DNA from: Scortum barcoo | Lineage: Eukaryota > Chordata > Actinopteri > Centrarchiformes > Terapontidae | Direction of reading: 5' to 3' | Assembly: GCA_023238725.1 (NCBI GenBank) | Contig: CM041551.1 | Span: 8,359,759-8,423,758 of the forward strand | DNA: 64,000 bases | Shown: in pieces, positions 1-9,200 of the stretch | How positions within the stretch are numbered: the first letter of the stretch is position 1 | Layout of the letters: every line of letters starts with the position of its first letter | Notes under the pieces: generated by a model | Databases searched by the model: none | What the model was told of the DNA's origin: nothing | Seen by the model: the letters and a program-made list of their open reading frames with translations, nothing else | Translations under genes and position numbers: made by a program

Positions 1-399
1 GCAACTATTCAAAATACACTGACAAATGTATATTTTAACACTGTAATTTATTTGATCTGGGATATGATCAATGTACGGTGTGTTCTTTAATCTGCATGTG
101 ATTGTGACACGTGTGGAAGTTTTTTTAATTGCCTGTTGAAAACTTTTTGAGAAATCAAGGCAGTTAGGAGTAGGCTATTTTATAGAAACAAGAAAAGGAG
201 AATATGACTCCAGTTTGTTGTGTGGAGGCTCCAGAGGTTATGACTACATTAACCACTGAAAATCTGACTGAGGTTATGAAGCTGGAGGGATGTTGTGCTA
301 GTTTTGCTGCTTTTCAGTTGTTGCCACTATGTTGTGTAGTTGCAAGTTGTCATTTGATTTGCAGCTAAATAGAGTTGAGGTGTTTATTGGGCCTTAATC
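1..399. other. Intronic sequence, nothing recognised
   Basis: AT-rich sequence of the ctnnd2 intron before exon A. I see no open frame, repeat or splice signal of note. Confidence 0.6.
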
Positions 400-1112
400 T
401 GAACATTTAGTGTTTTTTTTTAATCTATTTTATCAATACTGAATATCTGAAAACGGTTTCAATACTGACTTTCTGTTGATCGATACTCTGGCACCAGCTG
501 AGCTCTCTCTTCTCTCTGACAGAGTTGACACACACACACCGCTGCGATGCTCACTTAGCCCCGCCTCCTGTCACTCACTCACTCAGAGCCTCCGCAGTTT
601 GGTTGACAAAGAAAACAGCGGGGCATTTGAGGCAAATGAGCAAGAAAAGGCGAAGGATACAAGCGAGCCCACGGTTAAGCAATGCTAGAGAAAGGCGCTA
701 ACTAACACAACACATCTGGCAAAGCACCTCAAGGAGCGACACACCGACCTCTAGAGAAAGTTTCAGGAGTTTGGTGACAGCTCCCGTTTCACTGAAGCAT
801 TAAGCGTCTGTAATTAAAAACTAATCTAACCCCCCTCAGAGCCATCAGACATGAGGAGTCCAACACAGCAGAGTTTCACTCGTTAGGAACAAAAACTTCA
901 AAAGTAAATGAACTTAGATGCTTTGTGCTTAACATACAGTACCTTGAACTTTACTTAATTAAAGGTTAATTAATTAGATAATTTACTCTCGAGCAGTTAA
1001 ATAACAGGCGAAGTTGTCATTTTTTCCCCGTGGTATCGAAATTGGTATTGACTATCCATATTTTTCAAGGTATCTTATAGAAGTCGAAATTCCAGCATCG
1101 TCACAACACTTA
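400..1112 (+). mobile_element. Degenerate hAT-like DNA transposon remnant
   Basis: The flanks carry imperfect TATCGAA/GGTATTG-type sequence (caatactg near 435, gtggtatcgaaattgg at about 1030, caaggtatc near 1066) typical of a family of fish hAT elements. Between them, at 709-750, an in-frame stretch reads HLAKHLKERHTDL, resembling the histidine part of a BED zinc finger (H-x4-H). The frame around it has stop codons just before and just after this stretch, so it is a dead fragment. The outer boundaries are estimates, and no catalytic domain is present. I recognise the family by general likeness only. Confidence 0.5.
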
Positions 1113-4003
1113 AATATATTTAAAAGGTGGTTCTGGAAGTGAGGAGTGGTAGAAATTAATAATATTCTGAAATGCCAAAGACTAAATGGGGGCTTGAGCG
1201 ACACACCCACTCCTGCTCTGCTCTGCATTGTTTTAGTGCTGTAAATCTGGCTGCAGTTCAAAGTTGTCCCCCTGGTCTGGAGAAGGTAAGACCTTCTTTA
1301 CAGCAGACATTTTTGACTTGTCATTGTAGAAAGAAAAAAGCACAGGTGTTACTAGTTCTGTTAACAAGAGCTCTGTTTAATTCAGGTGTTCCAGTAAGCC
1401 GTGATTGACATGAGTGACGGCGGGCCTGCCTGCACAGTACTGTTCAAACTGTACCAGCTGAATCAAATTCAACCTTCATTAATTTATATTACTTACACCT
1501 GTGCTTTTCCTACTGTGACACGTCAAAATGTCTTCCGTGAGAAACGCCAGTAGATCTGCAGGAGGACTCGAGCTCCACCCACAGTATTTCACATCCCCAA
1601 GGAACTCCCTTTCTTTTTGTGTAGAGCCGTCATGCATTTCTTTCCAACCTAGATTCAATTAAGAGGCCTGTAAATATTTCAGCAGTGTCATTTCACGTGA
1701 AGGAAAGAAGCATGTTTTTATTGTCGTCCTTAGAGGGGCTACCCGCTCGAACAGGCTGAGGACAGTGACTTCCTGATCACTCACTGACATGGCCTGGGGA
1801 CACACAAGAAGGCTAAAAGAGGCAAAATATGAAGAAATACTTTGAGTCCCTTATAGTATTTATTCATTACCATTAATTATTAATACCAGCTGGGAGTAAA
1901 TAAGTAGCTAAAATGATTTTTAAAATTTAAGTAACAAAACTTGAGAGGTTAATTCTCTAAAAATGTGAAAATGAAACTGTTAGCCTGACATTTTTAACCG
2001 TTTGCTACTTTTCTTCAAGAGGCACTCAGAACACAGGTATTTGTCCTGTAGTTTCTCTAAATCTGTGGATCAACAGTAGTGATTAAGGTTTTAACGTTTC
2101 TACCAAGGGGCACAGCTACTGCCCAGAAAATCTAACCTAATTGATATTTTTTAAAATATGAAAGTTCGAGAAAAAATGGATGGAAAGAGGACAAAAAGAG
2201 AAGATAAGGTTAGAGGGGAGAGCAGGGCAATGCGGCCGAGCCAACGAGGCATGGAGTCGGACAGCTGACGGGTCACGGGGTAAAAGGACAGGGGAAAGGA
2301 CGCCGCATTGAACCTCAGAGGACGTTTGCGTGCGTGCACTGAATGTGTATGCCAGCATGTTGTGTTTGCGCGAGCACGCACGTGTTCATGTGAGGTGTTT
2401 TTCTGCCGGAAGGGGGCAGGTGTGGAGGCCTGTCAGCTCAAGGTGTGAGCGTGGGTCAGAGGTGCCCCATCCTGCCAAATCCTCTGAGTCAGGCCGTGAG
2501 TAACCTCCGTGTGAACGCGTGTGTTTTTGGTCTGTGTGTGGAGCAGAAGTACTTTTGCAATTGGACAGTAATGGCAAAGTAAAAGGCCCAGATTATGTAA
2601 ATGAACAAGCATACTTATGTTGTTCAATATAGAGTGTGTGTGGATACTGAGTCTGATACTTATATTTATCTAAATGTTGATTGAATTAGAGCTGATAACT
2701 TCCAAATTCAGGCCACGTTATTACTCATAAGCTACTTGATCCAAAAACTGGATGTTCTGATTCAAATCTGTTAAATTGATCAGGTTAAATTACTGATATT
2801 TGGATGAAAATTGAACTGGGAAAATATGATTTCTTGTACTATCATGATGCGAGCCACTAGAGAGAAGAGCTTTCACTCTGTTGGGCAAACATTATAGTCT
2901 CAGTTGTTCTTACACAGTGAGCATACCGTGTATTTTTTAATGTCCACAGTGCTTCAGGGTTGAGTTGTTGTTGTTGTCTGAATAGCAGATACATGCCTGC
3001 AAGGTGTACAGAGTAAGACGCAGTAGTTCTTTGACTGCCTGCTCGGTTTTCTCCCTTGCAGACTGTAAACTTCTGAAGAAATTAGTAGTGGTAAAACTTC
3101 AATCTGCGATGTGCAGTTTTTCTTTTGCTGTTTACACTTTGCTCTCCAAGGAACTCTGCTAAATGCTGGGTCTTCTACTATGCTGTCAAAAACAGGAGGC
3201 TTTGTCTGAGCTTTCCGTGTCTTATCTAGGCCTGAGCCAAATGAAATGTCAGGCCATCATTCCTCCTCAGTTTGACGGAAAGCCTCACACAACTCAAATC
3301 AACCAGAATGCGCTGCAATTAAATGTGTCCCCAGAGCTACAAAAAGCCTCCTCTAAGCTGGGGTTCCTGTTACATTGTGCCCTGCAGGACGAAACTATCT
3401 ATTCAACGGCAGCTCAACTGTGCCTGCTGACAATAGCCCAGGAAGAACATTGGGGCGTTGGACTATTGTGACATTTGATGGCGAATGTGTTGGCACTGGG
3501 ATTATCTCTGAAGCAGCCAATAAACAGCGAGCCAACTTTGCAATTTTCCAAACACAGCACCTGTCTGGACACTAATCACAAAGGGTTTGATGCTTTCTCT
3601 ATACATGATCGCTAGCTTCGTCAGTCAATGAACACTTCACAAAGATGCCTATTGTTGTATGCAGAGGCTCAAAAATTGAATTGCTGCAGGTTTGGATTCT
3701 GCTTTTTTTTCTTTTACTTATTCAGGTGATTTAGTCTTGTGCTACAAGTATACACCTATCAAAACCACTATTGCTTTGCTTACTGTATGTCATTTGTTGC
3801 TAGTATTTGTCAGTTTACCGAACATTGTGTCAGAAGGCAGTGGGATAATAAAGGTTATCTGTTGAGCCAATGCCGTAAAGCAGCAGTTCCTCTGTGTCAG
3901 TTTTTCCTCTATATTTATTCAGAGTTAAACAGTTTAGATTTGCAAATTTCCCTAAAAATACAAAAAAACACTCCAGTGGGTACAGACATTGTGATTTGTC
4001 AAA
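1113..4003. other. Intronic sequence without recognised genes
   Basis: Mostly AT-rich unique-looking intron sequence. The one compositional change is the CpG-dense patch near 2230-2380. Open frames at 3163-3575 show no recognisable domain and no splice-site support, so I treat them as chance. Confidence 0.6.
2230..2380. promoter_or_regulatory. CpG-dense patch in the upstream intron
   Basis: About 15 CpG dinucleotides fall in roughly 150 bp (for example gcggccgag, gacgccgc, gcgcgagcacgcacgtg), while the surrounding kilobases have very few. Such patches in vertebrates are often unmethylated regulatory DNA or alternative promoters. No TATA box, open frame or donor proves a first exon here, so the role is inferred. 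Confidence 0.35.
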
Positions 4004-4147
4004 ACAGGTGTAACTAATAATGGCTGCATTTCATTTAGGTTTGCCAGTGCAGGGGCTTTGGTATTGTGCAGGCTGGTGCACTGGCATGGCTTGCTGGCGC
4101 AGCTAAATGGAATGACGCCATCATTAATGTTATTAGTCACACCTGTG
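4004..4147. mobile_element. Short foldback (MITE-like) dispersed repeat
   Basis: The left arm (4004-4038) begins ACAGGTGTAACTAATAA and ends TTTCATTTAG. The right arm (4103-4147), read on the other strand, gives CACAGGTGTGACTAATAA and then CATTCCATTTAG. The arms align imperfectly, the right one having about nine extra bases. The roughly 64-bp centre is rich in TGGCR/TGCA-type short palindromes. I recall similar sequence from other fish genomes but cannot name the family. Confidence 0.55.
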
Positions 4148-5013
4148 ATTCTCCTGCCACGAGAAAGGTCTGTCATGCCTGTTTCAAAATACAGTAGGTT
4201 TTAGTGCCGCAGATGTCACCGGATGTGTTTGTGGAACCAAAACAAAAACCGCCACAGCACAAAGCTACTGCCAAGGAGCCACAGATTAAATTATTGACGG
4301 GGCACATGTTTACGCAGGTTTCGTTCTGTTGCGGCGGGTCAGGGCTCCAGTTTATTGCTGGGGGTGTTTGCTGTAGAACACAACTGCAGGAAGGTGAGGC
4401 GAGTCTCTCCTCTGCCCACTGACTTGCACACTTGGCTGTCTCATTCAAGAGCAATGCGGCACTCAGCCAGCTGGTGTAATATGGTCTTTGCTGGGGTTCT
4501 GGTTGCTCAGGAGCCAAACTCTGGTGACTCATCTCCACTCAGGAGGGGAGATGCCAGACACAGTAGTGGTGTTTGTCAGCTAGAGTGAAAATAACCATCT
4601 GTGGGCCATCTCGCTAGCATCTTTTATTTACCGACACCACCCTGTCTGGCCTGCTGTCTGTCTGGTGGCTAGCTGACTGGCTGATAGGCTGACTGGATGT
4701 TTGATTTGCAGGCTGCCTGGATCCTCGCTGACGTTAGAAGCCGACTTGCTCGACGCTAATGGCTCACTTATCCTCGACGTCTCTTCTGATCAGCTCTTTA
4801 AGTGACATTACTGTAAATAAATATTTGCTCTCAAAAAAGCCCCTGCTCAGGACCGTAAAACACTAATGAAATACATGACTGAACTTGCACTGCAGAGGTG
4901 TGCGTGCAGCAGTGTGTGGGCACATAATGTGTGGGTCTAATCATAGCTAGCACAGTTTTCAAACTCCACATCAAATGTTAAAAGTAAAGAGCAGAGACTA
5001 GCGCCAAACATTA
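4148..5013. other. Intronic sequence, nothing recognised
   Basis: Overlapping frames on both strands at about 4173-4588 have no recognisable domain. There is a run of short CTG/CTGGCTGACTGG-like imperfect repeats near 4640-4720. No other structure is seen. Confidence 0.55.
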
Positions 5014-5244
5014 AAGCAGGAGACTCCAGTGGCGTGGGTGGCTCAGTCGGTAGAGCGCGCAAGCACACATGTATGAGGCCATGGCCTAACCAACGCAGTG
5101 CACCCCGGTTTGATTCCCGACTGGGGTCCCTTTACTGCATGCCTTCCCTCCTTTCCTGTCCATCTTCAGCTGGTCTGTCTAAAAATAATAAAGGGTGTAA
5201 ACCCCCCAAAAAATAATTAAAAAAAAAAGAAGTAGGAGACTCCA
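5014..5244 (+). mobile_element. tRNA-derived SINE with target-site duplications
   Basis: The body starts at about 5029 with a tRNA-like head: an A box in GTGGCTCAGTCGGTAGAGC (from about 5039) and a B box in GGTTTGATTCCCGAC (about 5107-5121). It continues through a tRNA-unrelated part and ends in an A-rich tail (about 5206-5229). A 15-bp target-site duplication flanks it: 5014-5028 and 5230-5244, both of the form AAG(C/T)AGGAGACTCCA with one mismatch. This is a complete insertion in the sense orientation of ctnnd2. A functional tRNA is excluded because the arms do not fold normally and the tail is a retroposon tail. Confidence 0.85.
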
Positions 5245-7066
5245 TGATCAGACTCCCACAGTCAATCACTTCATTATTTAGTGTTTTATTGAAGTCAGGG
5301 CAGCTGTGTCCTCTTAGCTCAGACAGGACAGACGCACAGAGGCTTTTATTGATGATTTAAACAATTCCAATTAATGTTACAGAAGATGGGTGAAATCACA
5401 TTTTATGGACTGAGAGGTGTCAGTTGTTGCATTTGTTATCAGTCCCAGTGTATTTAGGCCTTCTGATGAATTACAACAAAGAGAAAGTCAAATCTATCCA
5501 AGTAGGACTTAATTTGCTATAGTTGGTGAGGTGGAGTTTGACGGTGATGAAGACTAAGTGAATAATTGCTTAGTATCTCATCTCTTTGAAATGAACTAGT
5601 CAGTTAGAGACATGCGTCACTTTCTTTTATCCTGAATAAAGTAATTAAAATCATGATAAGTGGGGCATCACATTTTAACGAGTCTACAAGGACCCCTATT
5701 TGTGAAGTGGCATACTGGCAGTGACGCAGGTGAGAAATGTGCCTGTGTGTGTGTGTGTGTGCATTGCAGACTAATTGCTGTTTGTATATACAGTAGACTG
5801 TATATACCCACTGTATCCATAGTAGATGTAGACTCTGGGATGTCAGGTGTAGTGACTGACTGACATGTTTAAAAGACTGGTTCCACCTGATATTAAATAT
5901 CATGTCATCTGTCATTTTCTACTCACTCTCTTTTGAGTTTTTCAAGTTTGTATGAGATATGGGCGCCTTGGTGTAATGTAAGAACTACTTTGCAAATTGT
6001 ATAAATGACCACATTCAAGAGTTAATCTTGCACTGTTTCTTTTGGAATACACTAAAAGGCAGCTCATCACACTCAGTGCTTGTATAACTAGTGCTGAGTA
6101 GAACAGATAATGTTATAAATAGAAATTGGTCACTAAATCTGGACATCATCGTACACAGCACAGTCATTTATTTTCAGACTACTTTGATTTAACTTAAAGA
6201 AATTAATTTTTATTATTATTATTTTATTTTTTTTTGGAAGTCAAAGCAAGCATCTCTTTTGCTCAATGATTTCTTAACAGATTTATGGAGGTGTGTTGGT
6301 GATGTAGATAATATTATATATAATAATATGTCTACCAAGTCTGTGTGGTAGAGTCAACAAAGTTATGACTCGGAGAAGGAAAACAGACTTTGACACAAAT
6401 GGGCAGTCGTGCTCTAAGGCTTTTAAAGTACCTTAATGATGTGTGTGTCGACTGTTGATCATGTCAATAAGCGGGCCAAATCAGCAGGCCTGTTGTATTT
6501 TCTGCACCTGTTTCTTTCATCTCACCCTTAATCTCTATCCTCACATTTTGAAAACCTTTAAAGAATCAAAAGGTGATTCTGTAGTTTTCACAAATGCTAT
6601 TATTTGTATCTAAATTGTAATTTAAGCTGAATTTGTAGCTCAAAATCTGAAATTTAGTTCAATTCAACAGAGAAATACAGTGAGTGGCTGCAACAGTAAA
6701 TCAGAGAGGTGGATATTTATATTCTCTTTTGTTAACAACTTGAATAATATAGATTGACTTTAACTGTTGCTTTTAGCCCATATGACAAAGATGCAATCAC
6801 TGAAAAAAGTCACGTCTGACATTGTTGCTACAATACTATAACTAAATACAATTTTTTTTTCTCCCAGTTTTCCAGTCAAAGAGGAATTGATTGGATCATC
6901 TAGCGTTTATGCAAGATGACAGTAGATTGAGCTGACTTGAGCTGACTGTAGGCTTTAAAACTAGATTGTCATTGGTATGACCCATTTTTATGTGCCCCTC
7001 TTTTGTACTTCTAGAACTGCAAGCAGATTAATCATGTTTCTTCTTTTGTGTGTGTGTTCTTATTAG
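5245..7066. other. Intron sequence leading to exon A
   Basis: AT-rich intron with a short TG microsatellite (5744-5761), an imperfect ATT/TTTTA-rich run near 6207-6236 and an AT-rich palindromic stretch near 6310-6330 (attatatataataat). No other coding signal was found before the acceptor. Confidence 0.6.
7028..7066 (+). promoter_or_regulatory. 3' splice site upstream of exon A
   Basis: A T/G-rich pyrimidine tract with an embedded TG run ends in tattag at 7061-7066. A TTAAT sequence at about 7029-7033 is a possible branch point. The tract is interrupted by the TG run, so it is a moderate rather than ideal acceptor. The exon frame and homology decide the site. Confidence 0.85.
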
Positions 7067-7197
7067 CGATGCCGGTGCCAGAGCAGCCTGCAGAGCAGGA
7101 GAAGGGGGCCATGGTTCCCCCTGTGATGCCAGCCTCCAATGGAGACAGATCTGAGACAGAGACGACCTCCTCCATCCTCGCCTCTGTCAAGGAGCAG
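7067..7197 (+). CDS. ctnnd2: ctnnd2 (delta-2 catenin) internal coding exon A, N-terminal segment
   Basis: This exon encodes 43 residues from ATG 7069 to CAG 7197, preceded by two bases (CG) that complete a split codon, probably Ala as in mammalian CTNND2. The peptide starts MPVPEQPAEQ, then has SNGDRSETETTS and ends SILASVKEQ. MPVP, SNGD and SETETTS fit CTNND2 better than the paralogue PKP4 (MPAPEQ...), and ILASVKEQ is shared by the p120-catenin family. The family protein is a cytoplasmic armadillo-repeat protein that binds the cadherin juxtamembrane region and acts in neuronal adhesion and dendrite and synapse structure. This stretch is the poorly conserved N-terminus before the coiled coil. 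The exon is flanked by a tattag acceptor and a CAG/gtagga donor; intron phases are 1 upstream and 0 downstream. Its frame joins exactly to the exon at 55298. The middle (EQEKGAMVPPVMPA) differs from mammals, as expected for this segment. The gene call is very likely; the paralogue is unknown. Confidence 0.95.
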
Positions 7198-7203
7198 GTA
7201 GGA
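7198..7203 (+). promoter_or_regulatory. 5' splice site after exon A
   Basis: CAG/gtagga follows codon 43 of the exon. Reading on would give VGTLPCTYVCC, which is not family sequence, so the protein match ends exactly here. Confidence 0.9.
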
Positions 7204-8360
7204 ACTCTACCATGTACATATGTGTGTTGTACATGTGTGTTTTGTTTGAGTTGGATAAGGAAGGCACAGTTTTTGCTTTTGGTTGCCTCCCTCTCTCTTT
7301 GTCTTCCCTCTTCTCTCCCCTTATAGCCTGTGAAACACTCGCTACGAGGCAGGTCAGGAGGTTGTCACTGTTATTCAAGGAGAAAGGCGCACTGCTGCTG
7401 TAAAGTGTTTTAAAAAAACCAAAGATTGATTGGTGCCAAGGGAAAGTGAGAGTGTAATGGATGGAAATGATAGAGATTACGAAGCGAGAGCTGTAGCCAA
7501 GTAGACATAATTGAAAAAGTCATTAAAATCAAGGCAATTACTCGACGGGGAGCATTGGAAGGTAGCTGCAGCGCTGCAAGAGGATAGGCTAGGCCAAGAT
7601 GCATGGTTTCATGTTAGCAGGAGGAATGGCAAATACAGAAGGAGAGGGGACATAGACAGGTGAGAGAAGAAGATGCAGATGGGATGATGCAAGTCAGGGT
7701 GGGTGGGTTGATTTTGTACGAGACAAGGTGCAGGAATAATAATAATTGCATGTTTTCCACCACTGGAGAGGTATTGAGATAAAAATGTTTGACTAAGAAG
7801 GGGAGAGAGAGGAAGAGAAAAAGAGAAGAGATGGAAAAAACGAAACATCAGAGGGAAAGTATCTTTGTGGGTTTGATTAATACAGTTTTGTGCATGAGGG
7901 GTTTGTAGAAAAAAGGTCAACAGCCTGTGTTACTACAGGGCATGTGCATGTGTTATGTGAGCGTGCACATTCAAAACAGCAGGCTTCTGTGTGTGTGTGT
8001 TTTTATACTTTATTGAAGTATGAAATAAACAACCTCACACTCAAACATGTATGACCCTGACTTGCACGATGAAAGTAAATTCTGAGTCCCTCAGAAAAAA
8101 ATGTTCTCACTAATTGCATTTGCTGATTTGTGTTTAGCAGTGGACCTATCCCTTTGTGTAATGGAATGCTGTTTTCATTTGGATTTGGCTCATCAGCAAG
8201 TGCAATACATCATAAATTTATCATTTTGCCTATCTGAAATTCTCCTTAATTTAATACCGCAAGATATTCCATTTACCCTTACCGAGTGAAGGACAAGTGC
8301 CGATGGCAATTTAAGTTTTCTTCCCTTGCAAATAGCATTCATTTGTGTTTTTTTTTTTTC
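7198..8360. other. Start of the 48.1-kb intron, with a purine-rich stretch
   Basis: First part of the intron between exons A and B. A purine-rich run lies at about 7610-7870 (repeated GAGAG, AAGAAG, GGAAAG). A short TG run is at 7988-8001. The open frames here, on either strand, are compositional. Confidence 0.6.
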
Positions 8361-8456
8361 TCCACCAGCAAATCTCTCAATGCTCTCACATTACGGAATC
8401 ACTGAAGCATGCAAGGTTTAGTCAGATCCATGCTTTGGACCATATTTGAACCCGCA
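8361..8456 (+). repeat. Diverged local duplicate, copy 1
   Basis: Pairs with 8736-8834. Both contain CTCA(A/G)TGCTC, then GGATCAC/GGAATCAC, GAAGCAT and TTTAGTCAGATCCA in the same order, at about 70 percent identity by eye. Confidence 0.55.
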
Positions 8457-8735
8457 GGCCCCCCTCCCGGTGGGAGAGCAAATGTACAGAAGTTACCCCA
8501 AAGGGAATACATCACAGACATCTAGCCATTATTGAAGTCTTATTTCCTTCTACTGTGTGACAGATCTAAAACTTCCTCCCCTGAGAGGAAATGTTTTGAA
8601 AATTCAAAATTAGTTCCATGTTCAGTCATCAGAAGGCAACACCGAGCAACATGAGTTTCATGTTACAATAAGCCTAATCTTCTTTTTGGAGCAGCACTTT
8701 GGAGGGAAAAGGCAGCAGCAACTCCTGAAATGCAT

Positions 8736-8834
8736 TTTTTCCCCATCAGAAAATGTCTCAGTGCTCCTAACATTATTGGATCACCGAAGCATACCTGATT
8801 TAGTCAGATCCAGGCAGCCTTATTAACCCACACT
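8736..8834 (+). repeat. Diverged local duplicate, copy 2
   Basis: Second copy of the 8361-8456 unit, offset by about 375 bp and in the same orientation. It could be an old tandem duplication or two members of a dispersed repeat. Confidence 0.55.
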
Positions 8835-9120
8835 GTACTAATGCAACATTGACACAAGGTAGTGAGTTGAAGAAATTACCACTGCTGTGTACATTACTCT
8901 GTTGCTGTGGGAGTTTTCATCTCTTTTCCCTGCAACCAAACATTTTTACGTACTCTTTAAGGAAATACACCAGACAGGCCATTCTCCTCTTTTATTTTCT
9001 TTGGAGACATGTAGAAGCTGGATATCAAGCACACTTGGTAACATAATGAACAAACTTAAAGCTGTTACTCCAGAGCTGCTCACCTCGATGTCTGGCAGCA
9101 GAGGAAATAAATAAGATGTC

Positions 9121-9200
9121 CTTGCTGATGCATCCTTGAGCAGGGTATTTGACCTCCAGGTGCTCCACTGGAGCAGATTAGTGGCCATCGGGAGAAGACA
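9121..9200 (+). repeat. Fragment of a dispersed fish repeat
   Basis: CCTTGAGCAGGGTATTTGACC followed by GGTGCTCCACTGGAGC resembles a common fish repeat in which CCTTGAGCAAGGCACTTAAC precedes a GCTCC-rich stretch. It is a short, degraded copy. Confidence 0.4.

Noticed and set aside
3163..3575. 102- and 66-codon frames as a possible small exon
   Set aside because: No flanking splice sites of quality, no homology recognised, and the two frames overlap out of phase.
5029..5121. Possible tRNA gene from A and B box matches
   Set aside because: It is the head of a SINE: poly(A)-like tail, target-site duplication and no normal tRNA arms.
7069..7197. Exon A belonging to the paralogue PKP4, ARVCF or CTNND1
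   Set aside because: MPVP, SNGD, SETETTS here and ERLTRELEAE, RCKLGSE, GSMSS in exon B fit CTNND2; PKP4 has MPAPEQ, QRLTRELEVE and RCRLGAE, and CTNND1 differs more.
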